A stretch of 14,866 nucleotides of DNA, from the NCBI GenBank assembly GCA_001603685.1, contig LUZO01000096.1:1-14866 (forward strand). Reading direction: 5' to 3'. Below the pieces are notes generated by a model that did not search any database, was not told the origin of the DNA, and worked only from the letters and a program-made list of their open reading frames with translations. The stretch is from Bacteroidales bacterium Bact_23. Its GTDB lineage: Bacteria > Bacteroidota > Bacteroidia > Bacteroidales > Lentimicrobiaceae. Both the position numbers and the translations under genes were made by a program. This document shows, in pieces, positions 1-5,833 of the stretch; position 1 is the first letter of the stretch, and each line of letters begins with the position of its first letter.

Positions 1-126
1 AGTATATAATGCAAGTGTATTAAAAAATAAATTTTGTGGTGTTCTTGTCTGAATCTGTTTATATAAAAACTAAGGCCTTCTTACTCAAATACAAAGGAAT
101 CAACCGATTTAATCTCAATCGCAATC
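1..126. other. Window-edge intergenic DNA, no gene seen
   Basis: This AT-rich stretch lies downstream of the Feo operon. No open reading frame with a plausible start or recognisable product was found on either strand. On the minus strand, around 65-85, a four-base-pair stem (TAAG/CTTA) is followed by a short T run. It is too weak to call a terminator with confidence, although the Feo transcript must end somewhere here or beyond the window. Confidence 0.5.
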
Positions 127-348
127 CTATCCGGCAGGGTAGTGCTGATTGGCAGCCTCCTTTTTGCGTTTGTTTTCTTCAATCTCCTTTTTAAGATCCT
201 GGAGCTGGCAGCCTCCGCAGTTGCTGGAACTGGCGCAGCTATCGCAACTTTTGGTGGGATTGGTGAATTTTACATACAGTTTGTAGCCTGCAATGGAAGC
301 TGCAATGCCTACTATGATGAGGGTTATTATTTCCTGATATTCTGCCAT
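127..348 (-). CDS. FeoB-associated Cys-rich membrane protein
   Basis: This 73-residue protein matches the pattern of the FeoB-associated Cys-rich membrane protein family, small proteins encoded beside feoB in many anaerobes. Residues about 7-26 form a single hydrophobic membrane segment. A short linker leads to four cysteines in a CxxC-x5-CxxC arrangement (C35, C38, C44, C47). The tail is Lys/Glu-rich and helical. The cysteine cluster could bind iron or a cofactor, or sense the metal; the family's exact role is not established. The gene is the last of the Feo operon, 22 bases after the M50B protease gene and on the same strand. Its ATG has no clear Shine-Dalgarno sequence, which is common in Bacteroidota. 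Identification rests on motif and context together and is strong despite the short length. Confidence 0.88.
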   Translation of the reverse strand: MAEYQEIITLIIVGIAASIAGYKLYVKFTNPTKSCDSCASSSNCGGCQLQDLKKEIEENKRKKEAANQHYPAG

Positions 349-370
349 GACGGTTGAGTTATATGGTAGT

Positions 371-1081
371 TTAACAATTGTTGGTTAAAAAAGTTGTTTT
401 GGCGGGGGGGAAGAACCCCAGTGCCAGGTACCACAGAATTGCGGCACATGCTCCGGTAATCAGCAGCGCCCAAATTGCAGCCGGAATACCGGTAAGTTTG
501 GCCAGCAAGGTGGCATCGCCTGCCTTTTTAGGTTGTACCATCCCGAGGTAGAGGATTACCAGTGTCGAAATTACCGCTTCGGCAAAGGCGATCTGGCTCA
601 CTGCCAGGAAAAACACCTGTGTCAGCAGGGGCTGCTTCAGCCAGTTTACCAGCAGGATAAGTGCTGCGAAGGTAATCAGCCAGGCCAGGCCGTAGGTGTT
701 TCTCACAACGAAAATCGCATTTATCAGTGCCAGCGAAGCAAGAATCAGCAGGCCGGCTGTTTCGTACCCCTTGAGCGAGAGCCTTATTAAAAGTGCGGCA
801 CCCGCCATGGCAAAGGGATAACCGGTAAATGCCACCACCGCCGCTTTCCCTTTCGACGGCGTTTTGGTAAGCGCGCTGCCCGAGAGGTCGCTTTTCAGTT
901 CTATGCGTTGAACCTCGCCTTTCAGCAGCAGCGCCGCCAGTGCATGGCCGTTCTCATGAAGCAGCGTATTCAGGGTTCTGAAATAGACGCCGATTCCGGG
1001 GATTCGTATCAGAATAACGGCCATAAGCATCGTTCCGTAGAACAACTGTGCCTGGTTGAGTTGCCCTAAAAAATCTTTCAT
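371..1081 (-). CDS. M50B-type membrane zinc metalloprotease
   Basis: The 236-residue product is an integral membrane protein with about five to six hydrophobic segments. The zinc-protease motif HENGH is at residues 42-46, at the end of the first hydrophobic region. The C-terminal part contains Asp189 followed by LLAKLTGIPAAIW, resembling the conserved late Asp and Pro of peptidase M50B family proteins, where the Asp could be the third zinc ligand. M50 enzymes cut substrates within or next to the membrane; the substrate here is unknown. I chose the ATG at 1081 because it overlaps the feoB stop codon as ATGA, a classic sign of translational coupling. The reading frame stays open to 1174, but that extension would run inside feoB. 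It sits between feoB and the FeoB-associated protein, so it is probably made with the iron transporter. Proteolytic activity is inferred, not shown. Confidence 0.8.
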   Translation of the reverse strand: MKDFLGQLNQAQLFYGTMLMAVILIRIPGIGVYFRTLNTLLHENGHALAALLLKGEVQRIELKSDLSGSALTKTPSKGKAAVVAFTGYPFAMAGAALLIRLSLKGYETAGLLILASLALINAIFVVRNTYGLAWLITFAALILLVNWLKQPLLTQVFFLAVSQIAFAEAVISTLVILYLGMVQPKKAGDATLLAKLTGIPAAIWALLITGACAAILWYLALGFFPPAKTTFLTNNC

Positions 1082-3606
1082 ATTCCGATTCCCAATAGGC
1101 TGCCAAGCTGAAATACGGTGAGCGAGGCGATGTAGGCCAGCGTAGTGGTGTAAACGGCAACAAACAGCGCCCACTTCCAGTGCCCCGACTCGCGCCGGAC
1201 GGTGGCAATCACCGCAATGCAGGGGAAGTAGATGAGGATGAACAACATAAAGCTGAATGCTACCAGCGGTGTAAATACCTTTTGCCCTTTTCGTGGCCCG
1301 TCCTGATAGGTTTGCTGCTGAATCCGGTTGATGAGTGAAACCGAATGTTCGTCGGCATCGTCGCCAACCTGATAAAGCACGCCCAGGGTACCAATGGTTA
1401 TCTCTTTTGCAGCCACGCCGGTAAGAACAGCAACACTCATTTTCCAGTCGAAGCCAAGCGGGCGCATAACTGGTTCGATAAACTGGCCGAGGCGGCCGAT
1501 GTAGGAGTTCTTCTGACGGTGACTTTCCATTTCGTGAAGCACAGCCACTATCTCCGTTTCTTCTTCGGCTTTCATCTGCTCGATGATCTCTTGGGTTTGC
1601 TGTGTCTGCACGATCTGTCTGGCATAACTGTCGGAGATGGTAGCAATGCGGCTTTTATATTTATCCTCCTCTCCGGTTTCGCGGGGGAAATAGCCCAGCG
1701 CCCAGATGACGATGGAAGCGATTAAAATAACACCGCTTATCTTACGCAGATACTGTTCGGCGCGGTTCCACATATGCTTCAATATGGCTCTCAGGGTAGG
1801 AGTGCGGTAGGGTGGCAGTTCCATCACAAACGGCACATCCGGCTGTTTGAAGAATGTCTTTTTAAATAATAGTGCCGATCCGATTGCGATCAGAACGCCA
1901 ATGGCATACATCGAAAACAGAATGGTGCCCTGATAGCTGTCGAAAAAGGCGCTGATAAAGAGAATGTAAACCGGCAACCTTGCACTGCACGACATAAACG
2001 GGTTTATCAGCATGGTGATGAGACGGTCACGCCGGCTTTCGATGATTCTGGTTGACATAATGGCCGGAACATTGCAGCCGAATCCCATCAGAAGCGGGAT
2101 AAACGACTTGCCGTGCAGCCCGATGCGGTGCATTACCTTATCCATGATGAAAACCGCCCTGGCCATATAGCCGGTATCTTCCATCAGCGAAATGAAGAGA
2201 TAGAGAAGCAGAATGTTGGGCAGGAATACGATAACGCCGCCCACACCGCCGATGATGCCCTGAATGAAGAGATCTTTCAGCATGCCGTCCGGAAGTGCAG
2301 CCTCAAGCCATGAAGAGGTAACCTCTACCAGGCTTTCAATCCAGGCCATTGGATATTCGCCCAGCTTGAAGGTGCCGTAAAAGGTCAGCCACATCAGAAA
2401 GATAAAAATGGGAATCCCCCAGAGTTTATGGGTGATGATGGTGTCGATGATTTCGGTCTTTTTGCGCTGGGTAACCGGATTCGGGGTGAAGGTTTCGCGC
2501 AGCGCACCGGCAATAAACCCATATTTGCAGTCAGAGATCAGGCTTTCGGTGTCCTGTTTTATTTCAGTTTCGATGCGGGTAATCTCCTCATCCACCGCGG
2601 CGTTGATTTCATCGGCATTGTGCAGTGATTCAATCAGCACTTCCGTTGCCCTGTCCTTTTCAATCAGCTTGATGGCGATAAAACGCGAGGATATGTTGTC
2701 GAGCAGGTGGAAGTTGCCTGGCTGACGAAGCAGTGACTGAATCCGCGAAATGGCGGGTTCAACCACTTTGCCGTAATTTATGTGGATGTGCCTCCGTGTT
2801 TTGTCGCGGTCTTCATACACATCGATGATCTTGTCGAGCAGTTCGTTTACGCCCTTGCCCTTCGAGCCGACCGTAGGTACCAGCGGAATACCCAGCAACT
2901 TCCCGAGCTGGGGGTAATCAAGCGTGTTTCCGCTCTGCTGAAGTTCATCGTACATATTCAGCGCTCCCACTACCTTCACATCCATGTCGATGAGCTGGGT
3001 GGTAAGGTAAAGATTGCGTTCAAGGTTTGAACTGTCGATGATGTTTACCACCACATCGGGAAATGATTCGGTGATGTGATCTCTAACATACAGCTCTTCG
3101 GGGCTGTAGGCGCTGATGGAGTAGGTTCCGGGCAGGTCGGTGACCACAAAAATGTAGTCGCCTTTTCTGAATCGGGCTTCTTTGGCGTCAACGGTAACGC
3201 CCGAATAATTGCCAACGCGTTCGCGGGCGCCGGAAGCATGGTTAAATAAGGTTGTTTTACCTGAATTCGGGTTGCCGACAAAGGCCACATTGATGACTTT
3301 ACCTTTTTTGCGGGCTGCATTTATCAGCAAATCGCCTTCCATGCTGCCGTTCGATTGCGGCCCCGCTTCGACGGCAGCTCCGGCATCGGTGACGACTTCA
3401 ATGAGCCTGGCTTCGCTGTTGCGCAGCGAAACATTATACCCCATTACATTATATTCAACAGGATCCATCAGCGGAGCACGGTGAATTACACCCACTTCCT
3501 TGCCTGAAACAAAACCCATTTCAAGAATGCGTTTACGAAATGCACCATGCCCTTTCACTTTTGTGATAATTGCCTTATCACCGGGTGAGAGATCAGCCAA
3601 AGTCAT
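1078..3606 (-). CDS. feoB: Ferrous iron transporter, FeoA-FeoB fusion
   Basis: This is the inner-membrane Fe(II) importer, 842 residues long. Residues 1-72 form a FeoA (SH3-like) domain. After a linker comes the FeoB G domain with G1 GNPNSGKT (111-118), the switch Thr in GVTV (138), G3 DLPG (157-160) and G4 NMYD (217-220). A helical GDP-dissociation-inhibitor-like region follows to about 385. The membrane part has two Gate (nucleoside-recognition-like) regions, including GFGCNVPA (508-515) and NPFMSCSARLPVY (535-547). A hydrophilic, coiled-coil-prone insert lies at about 650-710 and the last helices end at the C-terminus. FeoA and FeoB are separate proteins in E. coli; fusion is common in Bacteroidota. 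It is the first gene of the operon and overlaps the next gene by four bases. A promoter and palindromic operator candidate lie directly upstream. The start was chosen because FeoA homology begins at once. Confidence 0.97.
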   Translation of the reverse strand: MTLADLSPGDKAIITKVKGHGAFRKRILEMGFVSGKEVGVIHRAPLMDPVEYNVMGYNVSLRNSEARLIEVVTDAGAAVEAGPQSNGSMEGDLLINAARKKGKVINVAFVGNPNSGKTTLFNHASGARERVGNYSGVTVDAKEARFRKGDYIFVVTDLPGTYSISAYSPEELYVRDHITESFPDVVVNIIDSSNLERNLYLTTQLIDMDVKVVGALNMYDELQQSGNTLDYPQLGKLLGIPLVPTVGSKGKGVNELLDKIIDVYEDRDKTRRHIHINYGKVVEPAISRIQSLLRQPGNFHLLDNISSRFIAIKLIEKDRATEVLIESLHNADEINAAVDEEITRIETEIKQDTESLISDCKYGFIAGALRETFTPNPVTQRKKTEIIDTIITHKLWGIPIFIFLMWLTFYGTFKLGEYPMAWIESLVEVTSSWLEAALPDGMLKDLFIQGIIGGVGGVIVFLPNILLLYLFISLMEDTGYMARAVFIMDKVMHRIGLHGKSFIPLLMGFGCNVPAIMSTRIIESRRDRLITMLINPFMSCSARLPVYILFISAFFDSYQGTILFSMYAIGVLIAIGSALLFKKTFFKQPDVPFVMELPPYRTPTLRAILKHMWNRAEQYLRKISGVILIASIVIWALGYFPRETGEEDKYKSRIATISDSYARQIVQTQQTQEIIEQMKAEEETEIVAVLHEMESHRQKNSYIGRLGQFIEPVMRPLGFDWKMSVAVLTGVAAKEITIGTLGVLYQVGDDADEHSVSLINRIQQQTYQDGPRKGQKVFTPLVAFSFMLFILIYFPCIAVIATVRRESGHWKWALFVAVYTTTLAYIASLTVFQLGSLLGIGI

Positions 3607-3619
3607 ATTCTAAACTTAT

Positions 3620-3640
3620 TTAGACTAATTATAAATTAGT
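3620..3640 (-). promoter_or_regulatory. Candidate metal-responsive operator of feoB
   Basis: Two overlapping palindromes are visible. TTAGACTAA (3620-3628) is symmetric around its centre and matches the core of the DtxR/IdeR-family box (TTAG-n-CTAA). ACTAATT-ATA-AATTAGT (3624-3640) is a perfect 7-base inverted repeat with a 3-base spacer. They lie between the feoB -7 box and start codon, where a bound repressor would block initiation. Regulation of Feo genes by Fe or Mn sensors is well known. That a DtxR/MntR-type protein, rather than Fur, acts here is inferred from the core motif alone. Confidence 0.45.
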
Positions 3641-3641
3641 G

Positions 3642-3649
3642 CAAAAATA
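3642..3649 (-). promoter_or_regulatory. feoB promoter, -7 element TATTTTTG
   Basis: On the minus strand this reads TATTTTTG, matching the Bacteroidota primary-sigma -7 consensus TAnnTTTG. It is 35 bases upstream of the feoB ATG, so the transcript would start near 3635, inside the putative operator. No clear -33 TTG was found at the usual spacing. Confidence 0.5.
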
Positions 3650-3727
3650 GTTGTAATTCCTTTATGAAATTCCATTCTTTAAAAGAAAATAGGTGTAATG
3701 AACATGTGTTCAATACCCGACTGCCTG

Positions 3728-4243
3728 TTATTTCTGTGTTTGCAGCAGATGAAGGGCGTTCAGCGACTTTGTAATGGCCGGGCCGTAGTGTTCTCTGAAG
3801 TGAGTGATTATCCCGGCAATGGCATTCTCGCGGGCCGAATGAAGGTTTTTCTGGTAGAGCATAATAAAATCCTTCATATCCTGGTAAATATCGGCGAGGT
3901 GTTCTGCCAGGCTGTTTTTTTCGATCTCCGTCGTCTCGTCTGTCAGGTCATGGCTCATCCAGAAATGGTCATCGGGGTAGAACTTGTTCCTCAGGGTGTT
4001 GAATATGCCCTCCCAGGTTTCTTCGGTGACGAAGCGCTCCGCATCATCGGGTTCCTGAGGTATGACCGGTTGTAACAGCGTACTTTTCAGATAAATCAGC
4101 GGAAGAATACGCCAGCTGTAGGCAAAAATGTCTTCTTTTGAATACTCTTCAGCCTTTTCCATAAACAGGCAGTATTCGTTTGCCACGGTGAGCATCTCGA
4201 TTACCTGTTTCGAGTATACGGGATCATTGGAGTGTGAATTCAT
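3728..4243 (-). CDS. DUF5063 domain protein, function unknown
   Basis: The 171-residue protein resembles the DUF5063 family, which I associate mainly with Bacteroidota. It has no signal peptide or membrane segment and is predicted to be largely alpha-helical and acidic, so it is probably cytoplasmic. Visible features are an aromatic-rich central part around WEGIFNTLRNKFYPDDHFW and a C-terminal helix pair with FREHYGP. No catalytic or metal-binding motif is recognisable, and I assign no function. It lies 117 bases after the amylase gene and 121 bases before feoB on the same strand. No good -7 element was found in front of it, so it may be partly read through from the amylase transcript. It starts at the only sensible ATG near the N-terminus. 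Confidence 0.8.
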   Translation of the reverse strand: MNSHSNDPVYSKQVIEMLTVANEYCLFMEKAEEYSKEDIFAYSWRILPLIYLKSTLLQPVIPQEPDDAERFVTEETWEGIFNTLRNKFYPDDHFWMSHDLTDETTEIEKNSLAEHLADIYQDMKDFIMLYQKNLHSARENAIAGIITHFREHYGPAITKSLNALHLLQTQK

Positions 4244-4360
4244 TTCAGATTTTTGATTGCAATTTTGTGTCTGGCCGGATTAATCGGCTTTTCTCTCTTT
4301 TTGTGTGCCGCCTTTCCACTTCCGTCATCGACAGTAGCGGTAAGGCAAAACAGTTCCCCG

Positions 4361-5737
4361 CTACTTATAATACACCCTGTAATCCCAGGGTGAAAGGCTG
4401 GCCTGGCTATTCTCGCCGAAGGTGGTTCTTTCACCGGTGTAGAGGTTGGTATACTCACCGGCATACTGACTGCCTTCGAGGGTGACCGAAACCGCTTCCG
4501 GGCTGAGGTTCAGTAGTACGAATACCCTGTCATCTTCATTTTCGCGGATAAAGGCAAACACCTCCTTGTCCTTGTTGGTGTGGATTCTGTGCCAGCTACC
4601 ACCCCAATTGCCGTTGAACAGTGCCGGATTTGACTTTTTGAGGCTGAGAATGGTTTTGAAGAAATCGGTTTCGCCGTAGTCTTTCCAGTCAACCGGATCT
4701 CTTTCAAAGAATTCAAGCCGTTTGTTCAGCGCCGACTCCTGGCCGGTATATACCAGCGGCATTCCGGGAACGGTAGCGCAGAGAATGAAAAAGGCCTTTG
4801 CGCCGTCGCCCATCCGCTCAAACTCGGTTCCATTCCATGAGTTTTCATCGTGGTTGGTGATGAAGTACATGCGGTAAGCTCCTTCTGGATAGAGGGTGTC
4901 GTTCCGCTTCAGATAATTTTCAATATCGTTGGCATTGGCTTCGCCCCGGGCAATTTTGTTTTTCAGGCTGTGGAACTCCCAGCCGTAGCTCATATCGAAA
5001 GCGGTGTGCAGCCAGGGTTTTTCGCCTTCGGCGAGCATGAATACGGGTTTTATTTTGTCGAGTTCCGTTCTTGCCCTATCCCAGAAAGTAGCCGGCACCA
5101 TTTCGGCAACATCGCAACGGAAGCCGTCAATGTCGAATTCCCTGACCCAGTATTTCATGGCTTCGAGCATGTAGTCGTCCATCTCTTTCACGCTGTAGTC
5201 GAATGCCACCACATCGGTCCAGTCGAAAGGGGAGACCATGTTGCCGAGCGAATCCTTCCGGTAAAACTCAGGATGCTCCTTTACCAGCGGGTTATCCCAG
5301 GCCGAATGGTTGGCTACCCAGTCGATGATGACATAGAGCCCAAGCTCGTGGGTTTTTTTGATTAGATGCTTAAGGTCGTCGGCGGTGCCGAATTCAGGAT
5401 TTACACCATAGTAATCCTTCACGGCGTAGTAACTGCCGAGCGTTCCTTTTCGCTCCACTTCGCCAATGGGATGAACGGGCATCAGCCAGAGGATATCGGT
5501 CTGCAGATCCTTTAAACGCGGAAGTTGTGCTTCAACCCCTACAAAGGTTCCCTCAGGTGAAAACTGTCTGACATTGATTTCGTAGATGCTCAGGTTTTTT
5601 GTCCATTCGGGAGTCTGAACGCCGGTGGCCTTCAGCGGAGCGGCATCCTGTGTGGGAGTTTGTCTGCATGAGATAGATAACCCCGAAATCAGGATGGCCA
5701 TCAGTGAGGCGGTAATGATTCTTGAAGTTCTTAACAT
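4361..5737 (-). CDS. GH13 alpha-amylase family lipoprotein
   Basis: This is a glycoside hydrolase family 13 enzyme of 458 residues, expected to act on alpha-1,4-glucans or maltodextrins outside the cytoplasm. The N-terminus is a lipoprotein-type signal with a hydrophobic stretch ending in LSISC, giving lipidated Cys24. The (beta/alpha)8 barrel shows the four GH13 regions: DWVANH (139-144), GFRCDVAEM with nucleophile Asp209, LAEGEK with acid/base Glu237, and TNHDENS with transition-state Asp297. A C-terminal beta-sandwich follows (about 390-458). I chose the ATG at 5737. An in-frame TTG at 5788 would start inside the U-tract of the upstream terminator and upstream of the likely promoter. No SusC/SusD or other glycosidase genes are nearby. 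The exact substrate, and whether the lipoprotein faces the periplasm or the cell surface, cannot be read from the sequence. Confidence 0.92.
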   Translation of the reverse strand: MLRTSRIITASLMAILISGLSISCRQTPTQDAAPLKATGVQTPEWTKNLSIYEINVRQFSPEGTFVGVEAQLPRLKDLQTDILWLMPVHPIGEVERKGTLGSYYAVKDYYGVNPEFGTADDLKHLIKKTHELGLYVIIDWVANHSAWDNPLVKEHPEFYRKDSLGNMVSPFDWTDVVAFDYSVKEMDDYMLEAMKYWVREFDIDGFRCDVAEMVPATFWDRARTELDKIKPVFMLAEGEKPWLHTAFDMSYGWEFHSLKNKIARGEANANDIENYLKRNDTLYPEGAYRMYFITNHDENSWNGTEFERMGDGAKAFFILCATVPGMPLVYTGQESALNKRLEFFERDPVDWKDYGETDFFKTILSLKKSNPALFNGNWGGSWHRIHTNKDKEVFAFIRENEDDRVFVLLNLSPEAVSVTLEGSQYAGEYTNLYTGERTTFGENSQASLSPWDYRVYYK

Positions 5738-5766
5738 TGTGGTGATTTTTTTGATGCCCTGTGGTA

Positions 5767-5774
5767 CAAAGGTA
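5767..5774 (-). promoter_or_regulatory. Amylase promoter, -7 element TACCTTTG
   Basis: The minus strand reads TACCTTTG, a full match to TAnnTTTG, 29 bases upstream of the amylase ATG at 5737 and just after the terminator of the preceding gene. This gives a short leader and supports the start choice. A TTTTG at 5790-5786 is too close to be a standard -33 element. Confidence 0.55.
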
Positions 5775-5785
5775 GTGGATTTTAA

Positions 5786-5814
5786 CAAAAAAAAAGCCGC
5801 ACTGAGGCGGCTTT
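5786..5814 (-). terminator. Intrinsic terminator of the M16 operon
   Basis: On the minus strand, 19 bases after the M16 stop codon, AAAGCCGC pairs perfectly with GCGGCTTT (8 bp, 6-base loop CTCAGT). It is followed by an unbroken run of T (9 counting the stem's last three). This is a textbook rho-independent terminator and separates the M16 transcript from the amylase gene. Confidence 0.92.
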
Positions 5815-5833
5815 CGGTGAAGAATATAAAATC

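Noticed and set aside
60..90. Possible terminator of the Feo operon
   Set aside because: Only a 4-bp stem (TAAG/CTTA) before a short T run on the minus strand; too weak to report as a feature.
1082..1174. N-terminal extension of the M50B protease frame to 1174
   Set aside because: It would overlap the feoB coding region by nearly 100 bases and encodes a His/Arg-rich stretch unlike the family. The ATGA overlap start is far more plausible.
2408..2725. Plus-strand open frames inside feoB and other long genes (for example 533-790, 4850-5365, 8680-9108, 12755-13162)
   Set aside because: They lie opposite genes with clear conserved motifs, have compositions typical of antisense shadows and show no recognisable domains or ribosome sites.
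4334..4364. Inverted repeat GTAGCGG/CCGCTAC over the amylase stop codon
   Set aside because: The 17-base loop and lack of a T run make it a poor terminator; it is probably chance.
4373..4392. Perfect 7-bp hairpin (CACCCTG/CAGGGTG, 6-base loop) near the amylase 3' end
   Set aside because: It lies within the last codons, which encode the expected C-terminal SPWDYRV strand, and no T-tract follows. Coding constraint explains it well enough.
4361..5737. The amylase gene as part of a polysaccharide utilisation locus
   Set aside because: No SusC/SusD pair, regulator or second glycosidase is present on either side, and the gene has its own promoter.
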